Assembly (NCBI GenBank): GCA_022432975.1
Contig: CM039509.1
Coordinates: forward strand, 45,790,209 to 45,854,208
Direction: 5' to 3'
Source of the DNA: Begonia masoniana
Lineage: Eukaryota > Streptophyta > Magnoliopsida > Cucurbitales > Begoniaceae
Length of the DNA stretch: 64,000 nucleotides
Made by a program: the position numbers and the translations under genes. Every line of letters begins with the position of its first letter. Within the stretch, counting starts at the first letter, position 1. The notes under the pieces are model-generated. The model was not told the origin of the DNA. It worked only from the letters and a program-made list of their open reading frames with translations, and made no database searches. Positions 39,201 through 51,884 of this stretch are shown piece after piece.

Positions 39201-42200
39201 TGTTCATCCATCCAAAAAGGTGAGACTAGGACTTGTGTTTGCCATACAAGGACTATTATCAAGGTGCAGTTGTACACTACAGAAGAGTAGATTGATGCTT
39301 TTGGTAAGTGAAGGACTAAGATTAATACATTTTATTTTTATTTGGGAGGGAAACCTGACCTGCATTTATTATATCCGCTACCTTATTGTTTTTAATGCAT
39401 TACACGCATATTAACCTTACTTCATATTCATGTTTGAGATATATTACTGTGTTCTATGCAGGAGTGCTTGTGTGTATTTGCTGTCGATGATTTTAAAGAG
39501 GTGTCTTCATTAGCACAAGAGTTCCTTGAATATTTATTCTTGAATAGAAATGAGTATTTGGAGCAGGATATTGCTAAGATTTTTATCAGGTTTATTGAAC
39601 AATGTTTTGAACTATAGTTTGACCGCACATCTAACATAATCTTCATCCTTTAATTGTATTTTGCTTTTAAATTTCCAGGCTCATTAAAAAGCTTCCAAAG
39701 GTTGTTCTTGGTCAGGAAGCAACATTTGCATTGTCGTTAGCTCGGCAGTTGCTGGTAGTGATATATTATTCAGGTCCTCAATTTCTGATAGATCACCTCC
39801 TTCAGTCTCCAGTACGTGTTTCCTTTCCCTTTTTTTTTTCACTAAATGTCTCTTTATACAGCTTAAAATTATTCAAATGTTTGATTTCAATGCAGTATTC
39901 GTTTAAATAAAAAAAATGACAATTTTGTTATCAAAAACTAATATCAAGGAGAGATTCTCACGTATGTCAGTTTATTAAATTTCAATGTTTTTAGTTGATG
40001 TGTTATTTCAAATGTAATGTTTATGTATTAATGTGAGTATTTTCAATCTCTATTGCATAATATCAAATTTGCTGTTGACACTTGTAGGTATAGCTCAAAT
40101 GTTTAGGGTAGACATATTTTTCTTAGTGTTAGAAAAAAATGACAAGGAGTATGGCCACAACAGAATGAAGGAGGGATTGCTTAGTAAGATGAAAACTGTG
40201 GTTGGTGATTCAGCAGCATGTAACAAGTAAGGTGAAGCTTTATTGTTGGAAGGAATAAAACCTATCATATTACAATATAAGATTGAGACCATCACTAAAG
40301 AGTCTCGTTGGGGTTAATTTTTTTTTTTTTTAATGAGAATGAAGATGTGACAAGCATCATGCGATGCACTGACAACTTTCTGTCCTTCCCACTGATTGAT
40401 ACCCTTTATTGCTGTCTCCTGCAGTTTGATAATCTGTGCTCTTTTTTCATTCCTTGTTTTATATGGAATTTTTAGGTTGCAGCTGTTCAATTCTTGGAAA
40501 TGTTTGCTGTCTGTTTGAGTCAGAATTCAGTATTTGCTGGTTCTCTAGATAAACTTGTTACCATTAGGTCATCCTCGGCAGGATTCTTGCAATCTGTTTC
40601 TGAGTTGAAAGCTGGGACCAATTCCATCACTGCTTGTCTTTCTGTTATGAACAATAGTCCGCGAGTCTGGGAGAACATAAGTATCCAGAACGAAGAAATA
40701 CAACATATGCTGAAAAAAGATCCCCAACAAAGAAAAGAAAATATGCCTAAAGTTTATGAGCTTCCTCGCATGCCCCCTTGGTTTACTTACAACAGCTGTC
40801 AGAAACTATACAATGCTCTTGCAGGAACTCTTAGACTCTTTGGTTTATCGTTAATGGCAGGTCAATTCATCTCTATGATAAATCATATTTGGCTTGGGTT
40901 CCAATTTTTTTCTCCTTCTTACTGTTGTAATATTCTTTGTTTTTGTCAGTAGAAGCTACACGGGAGGGAACTTTATCGATAATAACTGATATTCCTTTGA
41001 ATTATTTGCGTAAATTGATCTCTGATATTCGTGCTAAAGAATACAATGAAGAGAGCTGGCAGTCCTGGTACAATAGGACTGGATCGGGACAGTTATTACG
41101 ACAGGCGAGCACTGCAGTATGTATTCTAAATGAGATGATATTTGGTATGTCAGATTCTTCAGTCAATAGCTTCTCTAGAATATTTCAAAGGAGAAGAAAA
41201 GACTTGAAGGCTGATCAAGTTGACCAAAGTTCTATGGATGATCAACACTACGAATATGAATGGGGTATTGGTAGGGAATCCGTTTGGAAGGGTTCACCAG
41301 AAGGAGCTAAAAATCAATTGATTGACGGTGTTGGTAGAATCCTGCATGAATATTTATCTCCTGAAGTTTGGGACCTTCCAAGTGATTATAAACCTACTGC
41401 TGTACATCCTGATGGTGAAGCTGAAGAAATTAGTCTACACTTCTCAAGAGACATTGCCATGTTACACCAGGTGATGTAAATGTTCTATCTTTCATATGAT
41501 TTTTTGTTGAATAAATACCAATGGTAATCGGCTTGAATTTATTTTAACAGGTTATTATTGACGGAATTGGGGTTTTTAATATTTCCATGGGAAAAGATTT
41601 TACTTCCAGTGGATTTCTTCATTCATCTCTTTATCTTTTGCTCGAGAATCTTATTTCTTCAAATGTTGAAGTTCGAGCGGCAGCCGATGCTGCCCTAAAT
41701 GTCCTTTCTGCCACATCTGGCCATTCTACAGTAAGCCTTATTCATCTTCATATTTAGGTTGTTATCTGTATTCCCTAGATATTATAAAGTTTTTTTTTGC
41801 AGGTTGGAAAATTAGTTTTGGAAAATGCAGATTATGTGATTGATTCTATATGTCGACAATTGCGGCATTTGGATCTCAACGCTCATGTGCCAAATGTTCT
41901 TGCTGGTATGCTTTCCTACATTGGATTAGCTCATGAAATTTTGCCTCTGTTGGAAGAACCGGTATGACATTCACCTTTCATGGCCGTTCTTGGAATTTGA
42001 ATTGCTCACAATTATTTACATCGATTCTACTGTTTTCCAAATTAAATGACTGGAAATTTGCATCTGCTTCTTGAATCTATCACTTACTGTTTGGAACAAT
42101 GAACTTCTACAGATACGCCGTGTTTCACTGGAACTTGAGATTCTTGGAAGGCATCAGCATCCTGATTTAACTATTCCCTTTTTGAAGGTCATATGATCTA

Positions 42201-45200
42201 TTTTACTTTTCTGTTTATCGATTCTTATGATATCTTTTCAGCCCTACTATTGTCAAGGAGTTCCTATAGCTTTATGATAGTTATCTTACTCTTAGCAAAA
42301 TAACAAACCACAAGTATTGAACACAAAGAATTCCACTAGCATAACAATATAAAAGAGAATAACAATGGAGACAGACTTTCGAGAGGCCAAATTCAGATGC
42401 AAATATGAACATATCCAAATAGATGAACTATGATAAAACCTAAATAAATATTAAACATATCTTCATGGTGCCTTTTCCTTCCCCTCCATCTGGCATAGGT
42501 GAATTGTAACGTGGGTGCGTATCATTTTATTAGCTCAATGGCTGAAAGATGCTTCTTAAATTAAATTTGGATATTCCAATTTCTTCTATGTGAGATTTCA
42601 CTCTATTACTAAAGCAAAGAGTGCATTACTTAGGTTACCACTTCATCTAAAAAGAAAGGTGCTGTGCAGCGAAAGTAATTGATAGATAAACAATATTTTT
42701 TTATTAACAAATGTACAATTAATAACTTAGCCATAAATTCGTAGTTTTAAACTTCAGATTTTGGTTACTTTTAATACAAGAATTGTTTACAACACACTTT
42801 TCTTCAACATTATAAAAACATAATTTACATTCTCCTTTTCCGTCTATAATAACTTCCTCAGCTTACTCTAATTTTTTCCAAAAACTTTCCACTAACTAAT
42901 AAATACTAATTTTGTCAAAACATTATATAATATCTAATTTATTCTTATTTAATAGCTACTTTCTATAATAAGTATTATATAATTATTGCAACAAAAGGAA
43001 AGTAAGAAAGAAAAGAACAAAGAAAACCAAGAGAGGATTAATTTCTATTGTATCCTTGTCTTCTACTCTTTTTGTTTGCTGGAGGCTATTGACAACATAA
43101 ACATCAATTATGTTAATTATTATTATTAATTACATAATATTTCAATTAGGAAACAACGTAATGGGCAAAAACAGTTTTAGTCAATTGCTAAAGTTTCTTG
43201 ATGGCACATGTTTCTTGCTATTTACAATCCACGAGGTACAATTGACGGGCAGAAAACTCTTTTCTTATTTTCATTTTTTTAATCTGTTCAGGCTGTTGCG
43301 GAGATTGCCAAAGTATCGAAGAGTGAGGCTACATACCTGCCTGAAAAAGCATCTTCGTATCTTATGCATGTCAAATCTGTGATACCTAACGATGGAAAGA
43401 CAGCTGCAACCGAATCTAGGAAGGATTCTAGACTGAAAGAATCAGGTGATTGTTTTATTAGTAAGCATTGCCCACTGTTAAATTTAATATAAATTGTGAC
43501 CTTGCATTGAAAATTTGTAATGTTGAAGAATGAGACGTTTGCTACAGTTATTTGATATTCTCAAGATAAAATCCCACTATATATGTTTATTTTCTTATGA
43601 GAACTAAATATAATTGCTTCCTCTTAATTGGAGTACAACAGCAAAAATAAAGTGAGAGAAATATAAGTCATTGCAAATCTGAATTTTTAGTACTGTGCTG
43701 AAAGAGAGTATTTGTTTTAATATAAGAAAGTGTTCTAAATGCAGAATGGGAGAAGATTTTGTACAAACTGAATGATAACAGAAGATATAGACGAACAGTT
43801 GGGTCAATAGCTAGTTCTTGTCTAATTGCTGCCATGCCTTTACTTGCTTCAATGGACCAAGCGGCTTGCTTGGTGGCCATGGATGTTATTGAGGTAACTA
43901 CGCTGAGTTTCATGACTTCCCACAATTTGAAGTGTCCGTCAGTTTTCTTTCATTCTTTGCTGTGGTGGGTTCTTTACTTTGATTAAGTTGGTGCTACATT
44001 TAAGAAATTAAGAAAGAATTAATAGATCTGCTTTACACTGGATTTTTTTTTGCCTTCTTAATAGTTGATACAATTCTTAGTTTATTAGTTTTACACCCAA
44101 GTTGTGCACGCATATGAGCTGTGGTTTGGAAGTTTCGATGCATTTTTTTTCCAGATTCTGTGTTTGCTCTTGCTCGTAAGAACATACTTAACATCCTAAA
44201 GATTTTTTTTCTTTAATTTGAATTAACATTATGTATTGTTCAAGTACGGGATCATCGCGTTGGCAAAAGTTGAAGAAGCCTATCGGCACGAGAAGGAAAC
44301 AAAAGAAGTGATGGAAGAATGGTTTGATTCAAACTCCTTTTTTCAACTTAAAGATGCATTGGATGCTGATAGCGAAGATAGTGATGAGAACAGGTTGCTT
44401 CCAGCGATGAACAAGATATGGCCTTTTTTGGTCTGTTGCATTCAAAACAAAAATCCTGTGGTATGTTTTCACCCTTTCTTCCAACTTGTTTTAATGACAA
44501 AAGAGACTTCAACAAAAATGGTTTGCTTATTTTTACATAATCGAATAGTATTTAAAAATATTTGTCAATTATTAAATTATGATGGGTGTTTAATCAGGCT
44601 GTTAGGAGATGCTCAAGTTTGACAAGCACTGTAGCTGAAATTTGTGGTGGGGATTTCTTTTCACGTCGTTTTTTCACCGACGGACCCCACTTCTGGAAGC
44701 TGCTGACGATGTCTCCGTTTAAGAGAAAACCCAACAATAAAGAAGCAAGAACTCCATTACTGCTTCCATATCGAAGTACATCCATTTCCTCTGAGGCCTC
44801 ACTGGCTGAAGCTTCCGACTTGAAAGTCCAGGCCTCATTGCTAAACATGATTGCTGATCTGTCTCGAAACACAAGGAGTCAATCGGCCTTGGAAGCGGTT
44901 CTGAAGAAGGTCAGTGGTCTAGTTGTTGGTATTGCGTGTAGTGGCGTTGTTGGACTTCATGACGCATCTGTCAATGCACTTGCTGGACTTTCGTGCATCG
45001 ACCCAGATCTCGTTTGGCTTCTTTTGGCTGATGTTTACTACTCGATGAAGAAGACTGCACCTTCTCCCCCAACATCAGATTTTCTTCCCATTTCACAAAT
45101 CCTACCACCGCCATTGTCTTCACAGGGTTACCTCTATGCTCAGTATGGAGGGTATAGTTATGGGTTTGATGTCAACTTTTCATCTGTAGAAACTGTGTTC

Positions 45201-45245
45201 AAGAAGCTACATTCCCATGTTTTTACTAACCAAATGTGCTGCTAA
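36256..45245 (+). CDS. TTI1: TELO2-interacting protein 1 (TTI1)-like HEAT/ARM-repeat protein, 17 exons, 1372 aa
   Basis: TTI1 acts with TELO2 and TTI2 as a co-chaperone complex that matures PIKK kinases such as TOR, ATM and ATR; the role here is inferred from the family. Exons: 36256-36452, 36835-37033, 37495-37791, 37885-37974, 38581-39060, 39196-39303, 39462-39589, 39679-39811, 40476-40860, 40950-41470, 41551-41730, 41803-41961, 42113-42187, 43292-43445, 43745-43893, 44245-44460, 44598-45245. All introns are GT-AG and phases join without a stop. Length (1372 aa) is near that of plant homologues. The start MEELEGLSLDEEALDS precedes LQLLRAAPPYSLQPFF. The C-terminus includes NRLLPAMNKIWPFLVCCIQN and GYSYGFDVNFSSVETVFKKL. 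It is helical and Leu-rich throughout, as in HEAT repeats, with no catalytic motif. Intron 13 (1.1 kb) is the longest. Confidence 0.93.
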
Positions 45246-45500
45246 AAGAATTTCTATTATTAATTTATTGAATAGAGTTGATATATTCTGGTGTTTTGTG
45301 CCATTTGTGATTCATCATCTGAAGCATATGCACTCACCAGCAAAGAGGAGTCCTGCGTTGCCGGGAATGATGAGTGTCAAAACCTTCTCCTGACTGCATG
45401 GAGGTGTTGATTCTTGGAAGTTTGATAATCCTAATGAAGATTCTCCCTTCTTCACTCCTATGGCCTTTGATTTTTCATTAGAGAAGGTGAGAGACCCTCA
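45246..45500 (+). other. Probable 3' UTR and flank of the TTI1-like gene
   Basis: This follows the stop at 45243-45245. No poly(A) signal could be fixed with confidence. No other gene is seen. Confidence 0.45.
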
Positions 45501-47121
45501 TCCGTGACTGTTGTTTCTATTGACCCACCCTTTAATTTGGGAACACACCGACAGAGTAGTGGGATGAACAATAAAGTCTTTCATCTTTCACTCATTAATT
45601 TCCCACAGGTACAATCTTTCTCTCTTCATAAATATCCACCTATCTCCTCTCTCTCCATAAACTCCTCAATCTGCTTCAATCTGCTTTTGTTTGCTGAGGG
45701 CGCCACTCACGAAGAAGAGAAAGAAGGAAAAATTTATCGACGACCGAATCGATCCCCGATTCCAGTGATTTTGGTCTTAAAATGTTCCTTGAGTATTGCT
45801 CTTCAATCCTTGTGAAACAATTTTGGATGAAGAACCATTGGGAGACTTCTGATTTGACACTGGTGGTTGAAAATTGGTGAGTCGAATTCTCGAGGTGTTA
45901 ATCGGGAATTCAAGAAGGCCGTGGTTGCTAAATTACTAAGGTATAAGGTGATACTCTTAACTCTCTAAATTACCTACAAATTGTCGATTTTTAGATTCGA
46001 TTTATGACTTGGGTTTTTAGTTGTAAAAGTCTTCATATTCTGCCTGTACTTATTATTGCCAAGCTCAACTCGTTAAGGACCGAGACCCATCACAATAAGA
46101 ACCGATTGAGTTTATTTTCTGGCTCAAATTGAAGTTACTTCACCGAATCAATATTGGATTAAATTGGTAGAATAATTGGAATTTAAATATATCAAATTTA
46201 ATTCAATATTAAACGATTTTACTCTTTGTTAGGTTCCAATTTATTGAATTAAGATTTGGACTCATTTGACTTGGACCCTTGGATTTATATGGTTTCGACT
46301 TATTATTATAGGTCAACACGAGGTAGATGTTTATTTTATTTTCGGTTAAACGTTATTTTTAATTCAATAATGAAATTCATTTATTTAACGTAAAATGATT
46401 ATTTAATTTTGTGTCATTGTTTTTTTTTCACATCTTTACCAATTGCATACTTTATCATTTGATGTGAATTGTGTGTTTTTAACTAGAAGCAATAAGACAA
46501 CTGAATGAGCCGTGTCCTTGGGCGCGAAACCCTAAACCTGATTAGGGTAATTATGTGGCTTGCGACTGCTGAGTGTCGTTTTAAAATCATGGTCAATGGT
46601 CTAGTGTGTTCGGAGTCCATGAGAGATTTTATTTTTACTGAACTTCTATTAAAATAGTATAGCTGGATTTTGATTAAATTTATGTATAACATTTTATAAG
46701 CGCTGGAAATAAACCCTACCCATATTGAGTTTAGTCGACTCATCCCAAATGACTTCTCTATTTTTTTCAGAATCTAATCAATAGGAGTTATAGTTATCGC
46801 CTCTTTGAACAGTCTTTTAATAAGAATTCTCTATTTTAATAAATTTTCTTTTGATGACTTATCTTAAATTTTGAAGTTAAATACTATTGAGAAATTGAAG
46901 CTTTAATCTAGCTATTTCCATATGTTACTTTATTTGGACTTATATCATCACATTATCTGATGTTATTTGTTGGACATGTTTAATCCATGTGTTTCAGGCC
47001 CTGGCTTTATATAAATTTTTCGCTACGTTTTTCAAGTGAATAAGATTAAGAGTTGGATAGTTTGACCCGATTTTGGGTTGTCGTTCCTCATTCTGTCTCG
47101 GGTCCTCTTTGGGGTGTGACA
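45500..47121 (+). mobile_element. Probable Ty3/gypsy 5' LTR, left end not resolved
   Basis: The right end GGGGTGTGACA (47111-47121) is LTR-like and is followed by TTAGTATAAGAGCCGA, a decayed tRNA-Met primer site, and then a Gypsy gag. A TATA-like CATAAATATCC (near 45630) and a CT-rich leader fit an LTR promoter. I could not find a TG start, so the 5' limit is approximate. Confidence 0.5.
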
Positions 47122-47264
47122 GAAATTTTAGTATAAGAGCCGAATTACCCATTTTGAAAACTAACACTCGTAAGATAGATGATGTGATGATATACAAGAA
47201 TTGTTATTGTGCAAAAAAGACGTATTCTAACATAAAAACGTAAATTAGTTTTTCAGATTTTTTT

Positions 47265-48474
47265 TTGAAACTGCCTCCAAGAAGAGCCCTTAGGAACCGT
47301 ACCTCTGGAGCACCTACTGTACAATCGGCTGAATCGCAGCCTATTGGTCCAATCATAGCTCTGAGAGACGCGTTGCGAAATATATCCAAAGGACGCGGCA
47401 ATCTGGACGTAGAGGACCGCCGCATTAACTATTTTATGCAGTGGGAGCAGATGAACTTACTCGTGTTTGTAGGCGGTGCTGACCTTCAAGTTGCAGAGAA
47501 TTGGTTAAGAGTAATTCTCAAGAAGTTGACAGCTATGAGAGCTCCGATAGAATATTGGGTTGGATTTGAAACCTACCAATTCGAGAAAATGGCTGAAGTC
47601 AGGTGGAAGTCTTTGAAGTTGGACTACCCTTTGGAAGATATGACCTGGATCCAGTTCGAAACCATTTTCAGAGACAATTATTGCATTGCCGAACATTGCT
47701 AGAAGATGATCACGGCGTATCATAATTTAGAGCAGGAAAATCTTACCATACTATAGTACTATGCCAAGTATATGGAGTTCTCTCAGTATATTAGTAACAT
47801 GGACCCAGTGAATATGCTGGTGAAGTTTCGATTGAATTTAAGGTCCAAGATCAGACACCAATTGGCAGACTTTGCGTTTAATTCCCTTCCTGAGGTAGTT
47901 GCTGCTGTTCAGCGTGTTGAGGCAGATTTGGAAGAACAGTTCGGTGTATACAAAGGAAAAGTGAATGATGTTCAGCCTGTGGGAGGCAAGATAATCAAGA
48001 AAGAATTAAAGAAAAGGAAAAACAGTGAAGGTCATAATCAAGATAACTTTAGCGGATCCTCTAGTGCCACATCTTATTCTAGTGGATGCTCATGACCATA
48101 TGTTTGTCACTCTTATGGGCAGCCTGGACACTTGAAGAATAATTGTCCTACTCGTCAAAAACTTCAAACTAATTCAGCACCTTCTCAAACAACCCTTAGC
48201 ACGCTTGGTTTTGGAGGTAACAAAAGATTTTTTGGTTAGGACCAGCGTTATCAGCATCAACATCAGCCATCTGGTACCAACTTCCAGAAGTCTACTGAGT
48301 ACCTACAGAGCTTTGTTTCAAACACCACTTTTGCTGTGACTTCAAATCATATAGCTAGTGCTAACACTAATTTATCGAGGGGTGGATTCGGAGGCAACAA
48401 AAGAGAAAACGAAAAGATGACTGGCTAAACTAATGCGGTTACAGAGTCTGAGCCTCTTGATCAATCTGGTCAGG
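47265..48474 (+). pseudogene. Ty3/gypsy gag pseudogene
   Basis: The frame shows the Retrotrans_gag pattern: ENWLRVILKKLTAMRAP, VRWKSLKLDY, MTWIQFETIFRDNY. A matrix-like region EFSQYISNMDP and a zinc-knuckle remnant CHSYGQPGHLKNNC follow, with Tyr in place of the second Cys. In-frame stops occur near 47700, 47755, 48093, 48237 and 48427, and there is no ATG at the start. It is cut at 48474 by an LTR of the S1 family, and no pol follows. Non-functional. Confidence 0.85.
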
Positions 48475-48609
48475 TGTAACACTTGGTTCTTTAGAACCAA
48501 GTCTAATTTCTTCCTAAATTAATGACACTTTATAAGGTGATAATAAATGTAGGGTTAATGGATGACTAGACAGGGACATTAGGGTAATTAGAAATTTTAA
48601 AGTGGATAA
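48475..48609 (+). mobile_element. 5' fragment of an S1-family LTR, cut by Sirevirus A2
   Basis: TGTAACACTTGG opens 135 bp that parallel the first ~145 bp of S1 (shared AATGACTAGGCAAGGGCAG-like and GGATAAT words). It stops exactly where S1 has its TATA-like GTATTTAAG, because A2 was inserted there. The remainder would lie beyond the right edge or is lost. Confidence 0.78.
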
Positions 48610-50937
48610 TATAGGATCAAGATTTGTCTAAGAGGGGGGGTGAATTAGACTTATTAAGATTTTCTGAATTACTAAACAAAAGCAATCAAACAATAACAGT
48701 AAGAGAAAGAGAGAGAGGAAAAATCAACACCAGATTTTTACGTGGTTCGGCCAAACCTTGCCTACATCCACGCTCCAAGGTTCACCTCTTGAAGATCCTT
48801 TACCTTCTCCTCAGTGAGAAAACACAGATCAGAATTTCGGGCTCCGATCAACTGCCTTTACAATATCGGATTATACTTCGCGGGCGATAATCCACAGCCT
48901 TTACAGACTTTGAATGAGTAAAAATATATGTCACAGTCTAAACTCTTTCAAGGAGTAAATCTCAAGTTTTGAATCTGAGAGAAGAGTAGATAGAGTTACA
49001 GAGTATGAATAAATGTCACAAGTTAGGGCTCAGAAAGTTGATTTGCAAAAGTTGTATTTTTGTGCTCTAACCTCGGCTTAAATACGCTGTCTCAAATCGG
49101 CTTGACTTCAATGCAACTTGAGCTTCATCGGCAGAAGCAACTTGAGCTTCATCGGCAGAAGCAACTTGAGCTTCATCGGCAGAAGCAACTTGAGCTTCAT
49201 CGGCAGAAGCAACTTGAGCTTCATCGGCAGAAGCAACTTGAGCTTCATCGGCAGAAGCAACTTGAGCTTCATCGGCAGAAGCAACTTGAGCTTCATCGGC
49301 AGAAGCAACTTGAGCTTCATCGGCAGAAGCAACTTGAGCTTCATCGGCAGAAGCAACTTGAGCTTCATCGGCAGAAGCAACTTGAGCTTCATCGGCAGAA
49401 GCAACTTGAGCTTCATCGGCAGAAGCAACTTGAGCTTCATCGGCAGAAGCAACTTGAGCTTCATCGGCAGAAGCAACTTGAGCTTCATCGGCAGAAGCAA
49501 CTTGAGCTTCATCGGCAGAAGCAACTTGAGCTTCATCGGCAGAAGCAACTTGAGCTTCATCGGCAGAAGCAACTTGAGCTTCATCGGCAGAAGCAACTTG
49601 AGCTTCATCGGCAGAAGCAACTTGAGCTTCATCGGCAGAAGCAACTTGAGCTTCATCGGCAGAAGCAACTTGAGCTTCATCGGCAGAAGCAACTTGAGCT
49701 TCATCGGCAGAAGCAACTTGAGCTTCATCGGCAGAAGCAACTTGAGCTTCATCGGCAGAAGCAACTTGAGCTTCATCGGCAGAAGCAACTTGAGCTTCAT
49801 CGGCAGAAGCAACTTGAGCTTCATCGGCAGAAGCAACTTGAGCTTCATCGGCAGAAGCAACTTGAGCTTCATCGGCAGAAGCAACTTGAGCTTCATCGGC
49901 AGAAGCAACTTGAGCTTCATCGGCAGAAGCAACTTGAGCTTCATCGGCAGAAGCAACTTGAGCTTCATCGGCAGAAGCAACTTGAGCTTCATCGGCAGAA
50001 GCAACTTGAGCTTCATCGGCAGAAGCAACTTGAGCTTCATCGGCAGAAGCAACTTGAGCTTCATCGGCAGAAGCAACTTGAGCTTCATCGGCAGAAGCAA
50101 CTTGAGCTTCATCGGCAGAAGCAACTTGAGCTTCATCGGCAGAAGCAACTTGAGCTTCATCGGCAGAAGCAACTTGAGCTTCATCGGCAGAAGCAACTTG
50201 AGCTTCATCGGCAGAAGCAACTTGAGCTTCATCGGCAGAAGCAACTTGAGCTTCATCGGCAGAAGCAACTTGAGCTTCATCGGCAGAAGCAACTTGAGCT
50301 TCATCGGCAGAAGCAACTTGAGCTTCATCGGCAGAAGCAACTTGAGCTTCATCGGCAGAAGCAACTTGAGCTTCATCGGCAGAAGCAACTTGAGCTTCAT
50401 CGGCAGAAGCAACTTGAGCTTCATCGGCAGAAGCAACTTGAGCTTCATCGGCAGAAGCAACTTGAGCTTCATCGGCAGAAGCAACTTGAGCTTCATCGGC
50501 AGAAGCAACTTGAGCTTCATCGGCAGAAGCAACTTGAGCTTCATCGGCAGAAGCAACTTGAGCTTCATCGGCAGAAGCAACTTGAGCTTCATCGGCAGAA
50601 GCAACTTGAGCTTCATCGGCAGAAGCAACTTGAGCTTCATTGGCAGAAGCAACTTGAGCTTCATCGGCAGAAGCAACTTGAGCTTTATCGGAATGAGTTG
50701 CTTCATATGACATTGGCAGAAGCACGTCTTGTACTCTATCGGCAGATGCATGCCTTGTACACTCAACCAATATTATTAGACACTAAAATACCCTTTTCAA
50801 GGATATTTCCAAAGGATTAAAAATCAAACACATACTTCAATAATCTCATTTTATAAACATGATCAAATTACATATTTATCATTAAATACATCATCAAAAA
50901 TAAATTTAGACTTAAACTCTATTTAAGTCAACAATCT
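48610..50937 (-). mobile_element. 3' LTR of Sirevirus A2 (2328 bp)
   Basis: Plus reading is TATAGGATCAAG...AAGTCAACA; the family start TG has become TA. It shares the TTTTACGTGGTTCGGCCAAA block with the A1 LTR and the A2 5' LTR. It is about 940 bp longer than the A1 LTR because of the 24-bp array. Confidence 0.9.
49117..50700. repeat. Minisatellite: 65 x 24 bp in the A2 3' LTR
   Basis: CTTGAGCTTCATCGG followed by CAGAAGCAA repeats with period 24 from 49117 to 50676 (65 complete units), then one degenerate unit. Only one base change (CATTGG near 50641) was noticed. It has the same core as the dispersed CATCGGCAGA words in the A1 LTR. Open frames of more than 500 codons on both strands result from the multiple-of-3 period and are not genes. 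Confidence 0.97.
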
Positions 50938-51015
50938 CCCCCTTTTTGATGATGATAAAATATTAGCATAAATTTGATTAATTGTAACTCTCCCCCATAA
51001 TTCAAGCTCCCCCAT
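50938..51015 (-). other. Multiple polypurine tracts of Sirevirus A2
   Basis: On the minus strand AAAAAGGGGGAGAT abuts the 3' LTR start. Two more tracts ATGGGGGAG occur slightly upstream (near 50990 and 51010). Repeated PPT-like motifs before the 3' LTR are a known Sirevirus feature. The remaining 51016-51298 has no ORF of note. Confidence 0.82.
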
Positions 51016-51884
51016 AGAAAGTGCATATAATCCATAAACATGCATATATCCAGATTCATACTAGTGTTTGAAAACAATGCATATATCCAGATTGCCAAAA
51101 TATGCAAGCACAAAATCATAACTAATTGCACATTATTTCACATTCATATATCCATTATTAATCAAATATTTCCTCCCTCATTGACATTATCAAAAACAAT
51201 CAGAGAGACAATAATGGATTCAATACAAATCAGAAAAACAGCAGAGGAATTGCATTAGGGAATCAATAAATGGGTATACATTAAATCCAGTCTGTTATTT
51301 AAAGAAAGCTACAAAATGTGACCAAAAAGCTTGGCTAATCCAAGCGGGCACTTCATAGTTCGAAAGGAGAAAAGCATCTATTAGTGCTGGAAGTGACTGA
51401 ATATCAAGAGGGATGGACGGTTGATAGACCACCATGTTAGGATTAGACGCCCTAATCCACCTGTAACGAACGATCCAGAAAATACCGAAAAAGAAATAAC
51501 GAGAAAATAATGGACACCGAATTTACGTGGAAACCCTAGAAAGGGAAAAAACCACAGGCAGAGGAGAGAATCACTAATAACAATTCGGTACAATGAGTTT
51601 TGCGACTCAAGCATCAATATATAGAGAAAACATAAAACCCTAATATTGATAACGGGCCCGACCCGGCCCAACTAGAATTCGGGTCACACCAAATTCTAAC
51701 AAACTCCACCTTGACACGAATTCTACAAAAGAGATCCAACGGGCTACTCGGCCCAACAAAACCGAATCCAGAACACTGAACTCTGACAATCTCCACCTTC
51801 AACGAAATTCCGATGCAAGGAAACAAATCTGCAAAACTCCATTAAAAAAAGCTCCTCTACCACAAAGGCCCCAGATGGGCCACC

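Noticed and set aside
49117..50700. CRISPR-like array
   Set aside because: There are no spacers, the units are contiguous, and the context is a plant LTR.
49060..50820. ORFs of 530-586 codons on both strands (LELHRQKQ, LSFIGRSN, LLLPMKLK types)
   Set aside because: They are shadows of the 24-bp minisatellite within the A2 3' LTR.
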